This document shows positions 10,249 to 18,880 of a stretch of DNA of 64,000 bases, in pieces. Both the position numbers and the translations under genes were made by a program. The notes under the pieces are model-generated. The model made no database searches. It saw only the letters and a list, made by a program, of their open reading frames with translations, and was not told where the DNA came from. Position 1 is the stretch's first letter, and the number at the start of each line of letters is the position of its first letter. Source of the DNA: Sulfitobacter sp. EhC04 (lineage in GTDB: Bacteria; Pseudomonadota; Alphaproteobacteria; Rhodobacterales; Rhodobacteraceae). The stretch lies in assembly GCF_001650875.1 (NCBI RefSeq), contig NZ_LXYI01000067.1, positions 1-64,000 on the forward strand, written 5' to 3'.

Positions 10249-11519
10249 GATGTGGCCTCGTTCGGGCGTGGGTTATGGTCAAATTCAGGTGTCTGGAGGG
10301 CTTGCGCCCCCGGCCTTCGTCCGTCGGGTGCAGCGGCGGCCCAGATGCCCCCAAGGCAGGGGGCGGATCGCTGTGGCGCGCTGTGCACCCCTGGCGGAGA
10401 GGCGTCAAGATCGGTCAGCGTGGTGCGGTCGATCAGGTGGCGCAAACGGTCGTCACGCTCAACCTGGGCGCTGATCCTGCGCAGCCAGTGGTCGACGCGT
10501 TGCCGTTCGCGCCGGTCGAGATGGTCGCGTGACAGCGGCGACTGGATGCCATGGGCGGGAAAGCTGCCCGCGATGTCGGCCCCGGTCATTCCCTGCGCCC
10601 AGGGGGCGACCCCGTTCAGATAGTGACGCTGACGGGCGGCTATCCTGGCCGCGCGATCCGGCGCAAACAGGATCAGCGGGCTGTCGGCTTCGACATTTTC
10701 GGCGCGGGTGATCGCAAACAGACGCCGCCGCAGCAGGGTCAGGCTGCGGGCATCAAGCGTCGGAGAAAGGGTTTCGATGTGCCAGAAAACATGGCCCAGA
10801 CCGATCATTGTCAGATAGCCTGGTGATACATTCTCGCGCGGGGCATCATAGGTCACGCGCCCCTTGAGGGGGCCGTCAAAGCCGGCCATCGCCATCAGGC
10901 GTTCGGACAGCGGGCGCGAGGTGTCCGGCGCACGGTAGGGGGCGGCGACCACATGAAAGCCGAGGTCTGAAAGCCGCTGGAAACTTTCCTTATAGCGCTG
11001 GACCGGAAAGTCATCGAGCCCGCGCGCGCCGAGATCCCAGCGGGCGTTCATGGTCTTGAGTTTCTGAACATAGGCGCTGGTCAGAAAACCGGCTTGTTCG
11101 CGGATCAGGACCAGAAGATCAATCCGGTCAAAGCCGAGCTCGGATACCGCGTTGTGCAGATGGCCTGCCGCGCGCAGGCGGCGGGTGTTGTCCTCGCTGG
11201 GGTCTAAGTCTTTTCGGATGCTGCCGTCGACAAGGAGCATCCGTGACAGCCGCTCTGCCGAGAGGATGACCGAGGTGTCCGGATGTGCCGCGCAGAGCCG
11301 GGCAAAACGGTCGAACAGATCGGTCTGTTCTGCCGTGCGGTCCTGCGGTGCCGCCAGCAAGGCGTGGGCCAGCGGTGCGCCATTTGCATTGGCATTCAGC
11401 AGATCCAGCGGAAGGACCAGACCCGCGGTTGCAAACGCATCCGCATTGTCGCGCAGCCAGTGCTGAAAACTGCTGGTGCCGGTCTTGTGCGGCCCGATAT
11501 GCAGGATCAGCCGACGCAT
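10245..11519 (-). CDS. Sulfotransferase-like P-loop protein in the suc operon
   Basis: About 424 residues from ATG 11519 (a GTG directly before it is equally possible). The N-terminus LILHIGPHKTGTSS is a PAPS-binding-type P-loop of the sulfotransferase superfamily; the later RDHLDRRERQRVDHWLRRI is a helical C-terminal part. Roughly the last 50 residues (Pro, Ala, Gly, Arg rich) look like translated former spacer rather than a conserved domain. Coupled by ATGA to sucA. Substrate unknown; carbohydrate sulfation is the usual role of such proteins. Confidence 0.75.
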   Translation of the reverse strand: MRRLILHIGPHKTGTSSFQHWLRDNADAFATAGLVLPLDLLNANANGAPLAHALLAAPQDRTAEQTDLFDRFARLCAAHPDTSVILSAERLSRMLLVDGSIRKDLDPSEDNTRRLRAAGHLHNAVSELGFDRIDLLVLIREQAGFLTSAYVQKLKTMNARWDLGARGLDDFPVQRYKESFQRLSDLGFHVVAAPYRAPDTSRPLSERLMAMAGFDGPLKGRVTYDAPRENVSPGYLTMIGLGHVFWHIETLSPTLDARSLTLLRRRLFAITRAENVEADSPLILFAPDRAARIAARQRHYLNGVAPWAQGMTGADIAGSFPAHGIQSPLSRDHLDRRERQRVDHWLRRISAQVERDDRLRHLIDRTTLTDLDASPPGVHSAPQRSAPCLGGIWAAAAPDGRRPGAQALQTPEFDHNPRPNEATS

Positions 11520-11599
11520 CACGGGATGATGCTCGGTCGGGGGCGGATGGCAAGGGCGGGCGGCTGGCGCATCATGTCTCGCGGGTTGGTTTGGCGGGT

Positions 11600-11630
11600 G
11601 CGAAGGGCCGGCCTGCTGTCGGCCCTTCGC
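11600..11630 (-). terminator. Perfect 11-bp hairpin after sucD
   Basis: GCGAAGGGCCG (11600-11610) pairs perfectly with CGGCCCTTCGC (11620-11630) around a 9-nt loop. It lies just downstream of sucD on the minus strand, but no U-run follows, so read-through into the sulfotransferase-sucA part is expected. Probably an mRNA-stabilising or partial terminator. Confidence 0.6.
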
Positions 11631-11648
11631 CTAGTTCAGCTGAGGTGT

Positions 11649-12536
11649 TCAGCCCTTTTCAATCGCGGCCTTGACGGCCTCGCCCAGGGTGGCGGGGCTG
11701 TCGGCGACAACGATACCGGCGGATTTCATCGCTTCGATCTTGTCTTCGGCACCGCCCTTGCCACCGGCAACGATGGCGCCCGCGTGGCCCATGCGGCGGC
11801 CCGGAGGGGCGGTGCGGCCCGCGATGAAACCGGCGGTGGGTTTCCAGCGGCCCTTCTTGCGTTCATCGGCCAGGAATTGTGCGGCTTCTTCCTCGGCGGA
11901 ACCGCCGATTTCGCCGATCATGATGATCGACTGGGTTTCGTCGTCGGCCAGGAACATTTCCAGCACGTCGATGTGTTCGGTCCCCTTGATCGGGTCGCCG
12001 CCGATGCCCACGGCGGAGGATTGGCCATAGCCCAGGTCGGAGGTCTGTTTGACCGCCTCATAGGTCAGTGTGCCGGAGCGGCTGACAACGCCGCAGGAGC
12101 CGCGCTTGTGGATATGGCCGGGCATGATGCCGATCTTGCAGGCGTCGGGGGTGATGACACCGGGGCAGTTCGGCCCGATCAGGCGGGATTTCGACCCGTC
12201 CAGCGCGCGTGCGACGCGCATCATGTCCAGCACCGGGATGCCTTCGGTGATGCAGACGATCAGTTCCATCTCGGCGTCGATGGCCTCAAGAATGGAATCG
12301 GCGGCGAAGGGGGGCGGCACGTAGATGACGGAGGCATTCGCCCCGGTGACGTGCCGCGCCTCGTGGACGGAGTTGAACACGGGCAGGTCCAGGTGTGTCT
12401 GGCCACCCTTGCCGGGGGTGACGCCGCCGACCATCTTGGTGCCATAGGCGATGGCCTGTTCGGTGTGGAATGTCCCCTGCGAGCCGGTGAGGCCCTGACA
12501 GATGACTTTGGTGTTTTCGTCTACAAGTACGGCCAT
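11649..12536 (-). CDS. sucD: Succinyl-CoA ligase, alpha subunit
   Basis: 295 residues, the normal SucD length. N-terminal CoA-binding Rossmann fold ([10 protein letters not shown]), GPNCPGVI, and the phosphohistidine loop [10 protein letters not shown]. The start [10 protein letters not shown] at 12536 is taken; a longer frame upstream reads through the end of the lipoprotein gene. Forms the alpha2-beta2 (or alpha-beta) enzyme with SucC, making ATP/GTP from succinyl-CoA. Confidence 0.97.
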   Translation of the reverse strand: MAVLVDENTKVICQGLTGSQGTFHTEQAIAYGTKMVGGVTPGKGGQTHLDLPVFNSVHEARHVTGANASVIYVPPPFAADSILEAIDAEMELIVCITEGIPVLDMMRVARALDGSKSRLIGPNCPGVITPDACKIGIMPGHIHKRGSCGVVSRSGTLTYEAVKQTSDLGYGQSSAVGIGGDPIKGTEHIDVLEMFLADDETQSIIMIGEIGGSAEEEAAQFLADERKKGRWKPTAGFIAGRTAPPGRRMGHAGAIVAGGKGGAEDKIEAMKSAGIVVADSPATLGEAVKAAIEKG

Positions 12537-12595
12537 TGGTCTTCCTTTGGTATTCCGAGAGTAAGGGCTGAGGCGCGGGTCGGTGCGCCGGGTGA

Positions 12596-12862
12596 TTAGT
12601 CGATGATCGGTTGGGAACCGTCGCCGGGTTGCGGGGTGTAGCAGGCCGCCTGTCCGGGCGTGCCGCAGGTGGCGAGGGGCTGGGAGCTGCCTGTCGCAGG
12701 CGCGGCGGCGGGCCCGCCATAGACGACACCGGCGCTGGGGTGCACGGCCTGTGGCCCGTTGCGGATACCATCGTTGGCGGTGTTGTAGTTGCACCCCGAC
12801 AGCGCGGCACCCAGGGCAAGGATACCGACGAGGCGGGCGGGGGTTTGTTTCTTGTGGCTCAT
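12596..12862 (-). CDS. Small lipoprotein
   Basis: 88 residues. Basic N-terminus, hydrophobic stretch and lipobox LSGC near residue 24, then a low-complexity Pro/Gly/Ala-rich mature part with two Cys. It lies between the methyltransferase and sucD, same strand, and is probably co-transcribed. No recognised domain; role unknown. Confidence 0.75.
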   Translation of the reverse strand: MSHKKQTPARLVGILALGAALSGCNYNTANDGIRNGPQAVHPSAGVVYGGPAAAPATGSSQPLATCGTPGQAACYTPQPGDGSQPIID

Positions 12863-12878
12863 CGTTTTCTCCTTGAGG

Positions 12879-13673
12879 TCAGGCAGGGGCCTTGCGCAGC
12901 AGGACCGAGATATTGTCGTCTACCGGCAGGGTAAACCGGTTGACCAGCGTGGTCTGGAAACCGATCTTGGCAGCGCAGCGGCGCAGGCTGGACAGGGTAA
13001 AGTAATTGACGTGGTCGGGGTAGCGGAAGCCGCACCATTTCGGCCCGATGACCTGGCGGTTGAGCGTGCCGAAATTCGGCACCCGGATAAAGACTCCGCC
13101 GGTGGGTTTCAGGGCCCGGTACGCGCCTTTCAGCACGCCCGTCACATCGGTTTCATGTTCGAGATAGGAGAACATGACGATCCCGTCGAACTGGTGTTCG
13201 TCGAACTCCCAGATCGCCTCGGCGCCCGCGCCATGCAGGCAATAGCCGCCCTGCGCGCGCATCCGTTCATCCGAGATCCGGTGCAGCTCCCTGGACAGTT
13301 CGATGCCATAGGGGGTCATCGGCGCGGTGATCCGCTGGCCCCAGCCCGACCCGATGTCGAGCACATGGCCATCGTTGAACCAGCGCCGGAAGCTTTTGGT
13401 CTTGTCGCGGTACATGCCCAGGGCATTGCGCAGCTTGCGCACATAGGGGCTGAGCGGGGTGGAGCCCCTGGAGGCGGCCTTTTTGTCCTCGTAGGTCTTT
13501 TCCCAGGCAAAATCCTCTTCCAGCGCCTCGTAGGCGGGAGGATTTTGCAGGTAGGTCATGGCGCAGCCGTTGCAGGTGACCACCTGCCAGGGCTCTGGCG
13601 AATACTCCGGCAGCAAGGTGGCGTCGGTGATGTTGCAGACCGGGCAGGGGCGCGGGGCATTTGTATCTGTCAT
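12879..13673 (-). CDS. SAM-dependent methyltransferase with N-terminal zinc ribbon
   Basis: 264 residues. The N-terminus has a CPVC ... CNGC four-cysteine knuckle, followed by a class I methyltransferase domain (VLDIGSGWGQR as motif I near 110). This layout is the Methyltransf_23-type found in glycan or polyketide-like clusters. Stop and start overlap (ATGA) with the upstream secreted protein, so it is coupled within the sucC-sucD interval. Substrate unknown. Confidence 0.85.
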   Translation of the reverse strand: MTDTNAPRPCPVCNITDATLLPEYSPEPWQVVTCNGCAMTYLQNPPAYEALEEDFAWEKTYEDKKAASRGSTPLSPYVRKLRNALGMYRDKTKSFRRWFNDGHVLDIGSGWGQRITAPMTPYGIELSRELHRISDERMRAQGGYCLHGAGAEAIWEFDEHQFDGIVMFSYLEHETDVTGVLKGAYRALKPTGGVFIRVPNFGTLNRQVIGPKWCGFRYPDHVNYFTLSSLRRCAAKIGFQTTLVNRFTLPVDDNISVLLRKAPA

Positions 13674-14176
13674 GACCCCTCCGGCAGGCCAAGCCCGTCA
13701 TAAAGGCGGTCAACGGCCATGAAGGTCACCGGGGCATCTGGCGCGTTGCGCAGGCCCACATGGACCACGGCAACGCGGCCGCGCAGCAGCTCGCGCCCCT
13801 CGATCAGGCTGGTGCCGGTGGTTACCGCATGGGTGTCGGGCAGCGGAATGGGCGTGCCAAAGACCGGCGGGGTCGCCATCTGGAGGCGCAGCGCCTCGAT
13901 CGCCGCAGCGGTATGGTCGCCGTCAAAGGCCACTTCGCAGCGCCGTTCGACGCCGCGCGGGGCATCTTCGGGGCGCGGCTCAAGGCTGTCGTCCCAGAAG
14001 ATGAGGGTAAAGGGCGCGCCATCCGCCTTCATGTTGGTCCGCGCCTCGGCCAGAGTCTGACCGGCCTTGAAGCACCATGCGTTGAAGGTGTCGATGGCGG
14101 TGCGCCCGTCGCTGGCGGCGGCGGCGGGGGCAGCCAGCGCGGCCAGCAGTGCGATATGAAGCGCCGCCCGGATCAA
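13670..14176 (-). CDS. Hypothetical secreted protein
   Basis: 168 residues with a clear signal peptide ([20 protein letters not shown], cleavage near residue 20). The mature part has two Cys and a mixed alpha/beta composition, without a motif I recognise. ATGA overlap with the methyltransferase downstream and with the 45-codon ORF upstream, so it is embedded in the suc operon. Confidence 0.8.
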   Translation of the reverse strand: MIRAALHIALLAALAAPAAAASDGRTAIDTFNAWCFKAGQTLAEARTNMKADGAPFTLIFWDDSLEPRPEDAPRGVERRCEVAFDGDHTAAAIEALRLQMATPPVFGTPIPLPDTHAVTTGTSLIEGRELLRGRVAVVHVGLRNAPDAPVTFMAVDRLYDGLGLPEGS

Positions 14177-14310
14177 GACAGTCGGTCCCGTGGTGCGACC
14201 GTCTGGTCACCCACCCGCAGCAGATCACGATGCGCAGGCCGCACAAACAGACCCGCGCCCGGAAGGGCGGGGCCGGAGAGCAGGGGGGAAATGCGCATCT
14301 GTTTCTGCAT
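14173..14310 (-). CDS. Short ORF (45 aa) after sucC
   Basis: 45 codons from ATG 14310. A good ribosome site, GAGGA, lies 5 nt before the ATG, and the stop overlaps the ATG of the secreted protein (ATGA), as for the other couplings here. The product is Leu/Pro/Arg-rich with no recognised domain ([12 protein letters not shown] near 24-35). Placement argues for translation; it could act mainly as a coupling leader. Confidence 0.5.
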   Translation of the reverse strand: MQKQMRISPLLSGPALPGAGLFVRPAHRDLLRVGDQTVAPRDRLS

Positions 14311-14351
14311 GGTTGTCCTCGCGGAATGATCCTGTGGGGGCGGAACCGGTT

Positions 14352-14368
14352 GGGGGGCTGCGCCCCCC
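14352..14368. other. GC hairpin downstream of sucC
   Basis: GGGGGGC (14352-14358) and GCCCCCC (14362-14368) form a tight stem with a 3-nt loop, between the sucC stop and the short ORF. Lacks a U-run on the minus strand; likely a stability or attenuation hairpin. Confidence 0.5.
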
Positions 14369-14378
14369 GGTCCGGTCC

Positions 14379-15572
14379 TTACCCCTTGACCGCTTTCACG
14401 ATCTTTTCAGCACCGTCCTTGAGGTCGTCGGCGGCAATCACGTCAACATCGGAGTTGTTGATGATCTCCTTGCCCTTTTCGACGTTGGTGCCTTCGAGGC
14501 GGACCACCAGTGGCACCTTGAGGCCGACCTCTTTCACAGCGGCGATGACACCTTCGGCAATCACATCGCAGCGCATGATGCCGCCGAAGATGTTCACGAG
14601 GATGCCTTTGACCTGCGGGTCGGAGGTGATGATCTTGAAGGCTTCGGTGACCTTTTCCTTGGTGGCACCGCCGCCAACGTCGAGGAAGTTGGCAGGCTCG
14701 GCGCCGTAGAGCTTGATGATGTCCATGGTCGCCATCGCGAGGCCCGCGCCGTTGACCATGCAGCCGATCTCGCCGTCCAGCGCGATATAGTTCAGGTCAT
14801 ATTTGGAGGCTTCGAGTTCCTTGGGGTCTTCCTCTGTGGTGTCGCGCAGTTCCGCGATGTCGGCGTGGCGATAGATCGCGTTGCCGTCAAAGCTGACCTT
14901 GGCGTCCAGCACCTTGAGGTCGCCGCCGTCGGTGACGATCAGCGGGTTGATTTCCAGCATCTCCATGTCTTTTTCAAGGAACGCCTTGTAGAGCAGCCCC
15001 ATCAGGCCGACGCATTGCTTGACCTGCTTGCCTTCCAGCCCGAGTGAGAAGGCGATGCGGCGGCCATGGAAGGCCTGATAGCCGGTCGCGGGATCAACCG
15101 AGAAGGACAGGATTTTTTCGGGGGTCGATGCGGCGACCTCTTCGATGTCCATGCCACCCTCGGTGGAGCAGACAAAGGACACGCGGGATGTCTGGCGGTC
15201 GACCAGCAGGGCCAGGTAAAGCTCTGTCTCGATGCCGGAGCCGTCTTCGATGTAGATGCGGTTGACCTGTTTGCCCGCCGGGCCGGTCTGATGTGTGACC
15301 AGGGTGCGGCCCAGCATCTTCTTGGCCTGTTCGGCGGCCTCTTCCACGGATTTGGTCAGGCGCACACCGCCGGCGTCACCGGCGTCTGCTTCCTTGAACT
15401 TGCCCTTGCCGCGGCCACCGGCGTGGATCTGTGCCTTGACCACCCAGAGCGGGCCATCCATCTCTCCGGCAGCGTTTTTGGCGTCTTCGGCCTTGAGGAC
15501 CACGCGGCCATCGGAGACGGGCGCGCCGTAGCTGCGCAGGAGGGCTTTGGCCTGGTATTCGTGGATGTTCAT
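14379..15572 (-). CDS. sucC: Succinyl-CoA ligase, beta subunit
   Basis: 397 residues from ATG 15572 ([12 protein letters not shown]), the canonical SucC start and length. ATP-grasp domain at the N-terminus ([14 protein letters not shown]), C-terminal ligase-CoA domain with [19 protein letters not shown]. First gene of the long suc-lpd operon; its leader carries two TGTGATCACA palindromes. Confidence 0.97.
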   Translation of the reverse strand: MNIHEYQAKALLRSYGAPVSDGRVVLKAEDAKNAAGEMDGPLWVVKAQIHAGGRGKGKFKEADAGDAGGVRLTKSVEEAAEQAKKMLGRTLVTHQTGPAGKQVNRIYIEDGSGIETELYLALLVDRQTSRVSFVCSTEGGMDIEEVAASTPEKILSFSVDPATGYQAFHGRRIAFSLGLEGKQVKQCVGLMGLLYKAFLEKDMEMLEINPLIVTDGGDLKVLDAKVSFDGNAIYRHADIAELRDTTEEDPKELEASKYDLNYIALDGEIGCMVNGAGLAMATMDIIKLYGAEPANFLDVGGGATKEKVTEAFKIITSDPQVKGILVNIFGGIMRCDVIAEGVIAAVKEVGLKVPLVVRLEGTNVEKGKEIINNSDVDVIAADDLKDGAEKIVKAVKG

Positions 15573-15684
15573 CGCAAAAGGATCCCGTAGTTGGTTCAAG
15601 AGCAGGGCGCAGCGCGCGCGAGTCTTATCTGTCGGGAACCAGACTTTCTGAGTTCTGGGGATATTGAAAGTGGAATCTGCTGTT

Positions 15685-15715
15685 TGTGATCACACGCGGA
15701 AATGCTGTGATCACA
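15685..15715. promoter_or_regulatory. Paired TGTGATCACA operators upstream of sucC
   Basis: Two perfect 10-bp palindromes TGTGATCACA at 15685-15694 and 15706-15715, centres 21 bp apart, 113-143 nt upstream of the sucC start. The same motif with the same 21-bp spacing precedes sdhC. Each is extended by T or A runs (TT before, AAA after). A two-turn spacing suits cooperative binding of a dimeric regulator; which regulator is not known from the sequence. Confidence 0.75.
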
Positions 15716-15846
15716 AAATCGGCAAGTTTAAGCGGATGTCAATGAAATATGGGTGAATTCGCCTGTGGGGTTCACTTTTTACCCCTTGGGAGGTTGGCGC
15801 GGGGCTGGGGGATTCTGTGCCTGAGGGGGCAGATGACAGCGGGGCG

Positions 15847-16734
15847 TCATACGCCGGATGTTCCCTGCGACCCATGTTCCAGCCAGGCGCGATCCTGTGG
15901 CCCGAGATGGGCATCCATCATGCTGTCATAAGCGGCCAGTTCGCGGTCGTCCAGTTTGCCGATCCACTTGCCGTTCGTTGCGCTGTGGAAGAAATCGGAG
16001 TCCGATTTCATGAAGCCGGTGCCGCCGCCGGGTGCATAGCGCGCGGCATGTGCCTTCATGTTGTCGAAACCGGCGGCCTCAATCAGGCTGTCCATAAGGG
16101 CGGCGGGGTGTGATATGCCCATGAGGTCAGCCACCCTGGCGAAGGTGCCGGGCAGATCGCGGGTCATGTCGGCATAGTGAAACAGTGAGACATTGGAGCG
16201 GTCGGCCAGGGCGGCGGCGGCCTTGTAGTGTTGCAGGATATGCGCGAGGGGCATGGCGTCGGTATCGAACCCCTCGGCCCCGCCGTCCAGGAAGCGGCGG
16301 AAGGTGATGCCGTCTGAATCGTCCTCCGGATACCAAAAGTCGAGCAGATGCAGGGGGATGTTGCCCAGGTGTTTGCGGTAGGAGAAATGCGCATCCAGCG
16401 GATGGCGGAACACGCAGATATAGTGCGCCTGCTCATCCAGCGGCAGACCGTCCATCGGCGTGTGGCTTTTCAGGCAGCGGCGGTGGGACATGGCTTCGAT
16501 CCGCGCGGCCACTTCCGGCAGTTCGCGCAGGCGGATGTCGACCCATGGCATCCTGAGGGCCACTTCGGTTTCGACAGCGGGATCGCCTGAGAACAGCAGG
16601 GCGATGATGGTCTGCATCCATGTGGTGCCGCATTTCGGCGGGGAGGCGACGATGACGTCGTCGGGGCGGATCCTGATGCTGTCCCAGCGGCGGTTGTCGG
16701 TCAGGGCACCGAGGTAGAGTTTTCGGCTGGTCAT
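15847..16734 (-). CDS. Sulfotransferase family protein
   Basis: 295 residues, a typical cytosolic sulfotransferase (PF00685 type). The 5'-phosphosulfate loop is PPKCGTTWMQ (about 32-41); the 3'-phosphate-binding part is FRHPLDAHFSYRKH. It transfers sulfate from PAPS to an unidentified acceptor. Start MTSRKLYLG at 16734. It is downstream of mesaconyl-CoA hydratase but separated from it by the 167-nt repeat, so it is probably its own unit. The second sulfotransferase-like gene in this locus. Confidence 0.9.
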   Translation of the reverse strand: MTSRKLYLGALTDNRRWDSIRIRPDDVIVASPPKCGTTWMQTIIALLFSGDPAVETEVALRMPWVDIRLRELPEVAARIEAMSHRRCLKSHTPMDGLPLDEQAHYICVFRHPLDAHFSYRKHLGNIPLHLLDFWYPEDDSDGITFRRFLDGGAEGFDTDAMPLAHILQHYKAAAALADRSNVSLFHYADMTRDLPGTFARVADLMGISHPAALMDSLIEAAGFDNMKAHAARYAPGGGTGFMKSDSDFFHSATNGKWIGKLDDRELAAYDSMMDAHLGPQDRAWLEHGSQGTSGV

Positions 16735-16850
16735 GTCTGGGCCTCCTGCAGGGTCCGGCACAGGGAAAGTGCTGGGCAGGCAGAATGCAATGAGAAAATG
16801 GCCGGGGTGGTGGCTGTGCGAGGTAAAGCTGCCATGCCATTGGCGCTCAG

Positions 16851-17017
16851 GCCCGGAACAAGCCGAAGGCGCCGGGCCATCGCCTGCCCGTGCCCCGGGT
16901 AGGCGATTTGGTGAGGCTGGGTGTCCCACTGATGGGATTCATCATGGTTGAGAAATAAAGTGGCATGAACATAGGTCAGCATCGCCCACCCCGGGCAGGC
17001 GACGGCCCGGCTTGCGC
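16851..17017 (-). repeat. 167-nt intergenic element, copy A (inverted)
   Basis: The reverse complement of this segment aligns without gaps to 23505-23671, with about 24 mismatches by eye. Its ends are themselves inverted (GCCGGGCC..CGCCTGCCCG against CGGGCAGGCGATGGCCCGGC), and the centre keeps a short hairpin. No reading frame inside. Confidence 0.85.
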
Positions 17018-17025
17018 CAAGATCA

Positions 17026-17064
17026 GATCGCCCACCTCGGGCAGGCGCTGGCCCGGCCTGCGCC
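17026..17064. repeat. Extra copy of the repeat arm
   Basis: A 39-nt stretch resembling the arm at 16978-17018 (ATCGCCCACCxCGGGCAGGCGxxGGCCCGGC), ending 4 nt before the stop of the mesaconyl-CoA hydratase gene. It makes the arm a tandem pair with a 48-nt period on this side. Confidence 0.7.
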
Positions 17065-17067
17065 CCA

Positions 17068-18099
17068 TCACATCGGCATCAGCGCCCAATAGTCGAGGTC
17101 GAGCAGGACGTCGGGCAGGTATTTGCCGTCGTCGCCTTTCAATGCGAAAGGCTCGCGGCCCTTGGTCGCCACAAGCCGCAGGCGGATCGCGCCGACGCCG
17201 GGGGCGGATGTTTCGGCCTTGTCCAGCACTTCGGACCAGGCGCGGATGGTGTCGCCTGCGAGGCAGGGGTTGGCATGTGCGCCACCATTCAGGCCGACGA
17301 TCATCTGTGCATTGGCCAGCCCGTTGAAGGACAGGGCGCGGGCCATGGAGATCACATGGCCGCCATAGATCAGGCGGCTGCCGTCGGGGCGGGCGGAGGT
17401 GTCGAAATGGACCTTGGCGGTGTTCTGCCACAGACGGGTGGCCAGCATGTGTTCGGCCTCTTCCACCGTGACACCATCGACGTGGTCGATCTGCTCGCCC
17501 ACCTCGTAGTCGCCCCAGCGGTGCGGCTCTCCGGCAAGTTCAAAGTCGTATCTGGTGAAATCGAGGCCTTTCGGGATCACCAGTTCATCCGCGTTGAGTG
17601 CGGCGGGCAGGTCAGGAACCGTTGTGTCGGGCGCGGGGGCCGCTGTGTCGCGCTTGCGGACCATGACCCAGCGGACATATTCCAGCACCGGCTCATCATG
17701 CTGGTTCAACCCGGTGGTGCGCACATAGACCACGCCGGTCTTGCCGTTGGAGTTCTGCTTGAGGCCGATCACCTCGGATTCGGCGCGCAGGGTGTCGCCG
17801 GGCCAGACCGGGGTCAGCCAGCGGCCCTGCGCGTAGCCCAGGTTGGCCACGGCATTCAGCGACACATCCGGCACGGTTTTGCCAAAGACCACATGGAAGG
17901 CGACCATGTCGTCAAGCGGGCTGAACGGCAGGCCGCAGCCCTGCGCGAACTGGTCTGAGGAATAGAGCGCGTGGCGCGCGGGGTAGAGCATGTGATAAAG
18001 CGCGCGCTCGCCCATCTTGACGGTGCGCGGCACCGCGTGGCGGATCGTCTCGCCCAGGGTGTAATCCTCGAAAAAGCGTCCGGCGTTGGTCTTGGCCAT
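17068..18099 (-). CDS. mch: Mesaconyl-C1-CoA hydratase (MaoC family)
   Basis: 343 residues with two MaoC-like hot-dog domains, the second around 190-330 (EAEHMLATRLWQNTAKVHFD, RLIYGGHVISMARAL). The length and sequence pattern fit mesaconyl-CoA hydratase of the ethylmalonyl-CoA pathway, which converts mesaconyl-C1-CoA to beta-methylmalyl-CoA. Context supports it: the operon starts with a malyl-CoA lyase/thioesterase, and ecm and ccr are elsewhere in the window. The start shares one base with the DUF1737 stop (TGATG). Confidence 0.9.
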   Translation of the reverse strand: MAKTNAGRFFEDYTLGETIRHAVPRTVKMGERALYHMLYPARHALYSSDQFAQGCGLPFSPLDDMVAFHVVFGKTVPDVSLNAVANLGYAQGRWLTPVWPGDTLRAESEVIGLKQNSNGKTGVVYVRTTGLNQHDEPVLEYVRWVMVRKRDTAAPAPDTTVPDLPAALNADELVIPKGLDFTRYDFELAGEPHRWGDYEVGEQIDHVDGVTVEEAEHMLATRLWQNTAKVHFDTSARPDGSRLIYGGHVISMARALSFNGLANAQMIVGLNGGAHANPCLAGDTIRAWSEVLDKAETSAPGVGAIRLRLVATKGREPFALKGDDGKYLPDVLLDLDYWALMPM

Positions 18100-18302
18100 C
18101 AGTGGTCCCCCAGCTTGGTGTCCGGGGTGTAGGTGCCTTCGACCTCTTTCACGACGGACTGGCCGCAGCGCATGATCCCGGCGGCGTGGTCCCAGGTCTG
18201 GGTGGGAGAGCCGTAAAGCTCCCAGCCCTTGTTCAGGGCATCGGTGACCTTGTGGCAGAAGGCGGATGTGTCCTCGGACGAGAGGAAGCGATAGAGTTTC
18301 AT
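18099..18302 (-). CDS. DUF1737 domain protein
   Basis: 67 residues, cytosolic. MKLYRFLSSEDTSAFCHKVT with the later GWELYGSPT matches the small DUF1737 family. Its stop overlaps the mch start by one base, so it is coupled to the hydratase. Function unknown; the coupling suggests an accessory to the pathway operon. Confidence 0.85.
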   Translation of the reverse strand: MKLYRFLSSEDTSAFCHKVTDALNKGWELYGSPTQTWDHAAGIMRCGQSVVKEVEGTYTPDTKLGDH

Positions 18303-18318
18303 GCAGGCTCCGGCAGGT

Positions 18319-18876
18319 TCAGGAGGGGAAGGGAGGGACGCCCAGCCAGGCGTGGATCGTCACGACGAGGGCAAAGATGACGGAGGTGATGACCACCAGC
18401 CGGATATAGGTTGCGCGCCCCGCGTGGGGTGGAGGGGTCCAGCCGGGTTCGGCGCGGTTGATCAGGATGACGCTGACCACGGCCCAGGCCAGCAGCCCGC
18501 CGAACAGGATGATCGAGGCCAGATCGCCGTTCACCAGCAGGTGCGCCAGCGCCCATGTCTTGATCGCCAGCAGCTGCGGATGGCGGGTCTTGTTGGCGGG
18601 CCATGCCTTGGCCCCCTTGGCGGCGGAAGAGCCGAAGATCCAGAAGGCCAGCAGCATCAGCAGATTGTTGATATGGGTCATGAAGGCGGGCGGGTTCCAG
18701 ACCGGGATGAAATCGGCACCGCGGTAGCCGATGATCATCAGCACCACGCCCGCCACGATCAGGACAGCCACCAGCCCCTTGCCGGGTTCGCCCAGTTTTG
18801 CGCGGGCACCGGGGGCGAGGCGTTTGAAATAATGTGCGCCCACCCAGAGGATGAGGCCGAGGATCAGAAGGGACAT
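18319..18876 (-). CDS. NnrU family membrane protein
   Basis: 185 residues, five to six hydrophobic helices (LLILGLILWVGAHYF at the N-terminus; the NPPAFMTHINNLLMLLAFW and KTWALAHLLVNGDLASIILFG blocks are NnrU hallmarks). NnrU was first linked to nitrite/nitric-oxide metabolism in Rhodobacter, but the biochemical role is unclear. It starts 4 nt after the malyl-CoA thioesterase stop and precedes DUF1737-mch. Confidence 0.88.
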   Translation of the reverse strand: MSLLILGLILWVGAHYFKRLAPGARAKLGEPGKGLVAVLIVAGVVLMIIGYRGADFIPVWNPPAFMTHINNLLMLLAFWIFGSSAAKGAKAWPANKTRHPQLLAIKTWALAHLLVNGDLASIILFGGLLAWAVVSVILINRAEPGWTPPPHAGRATYIRLVVITSVIFALVVTIHAWLGVPPFPS

Positions 18877-18880
18877 GGCG

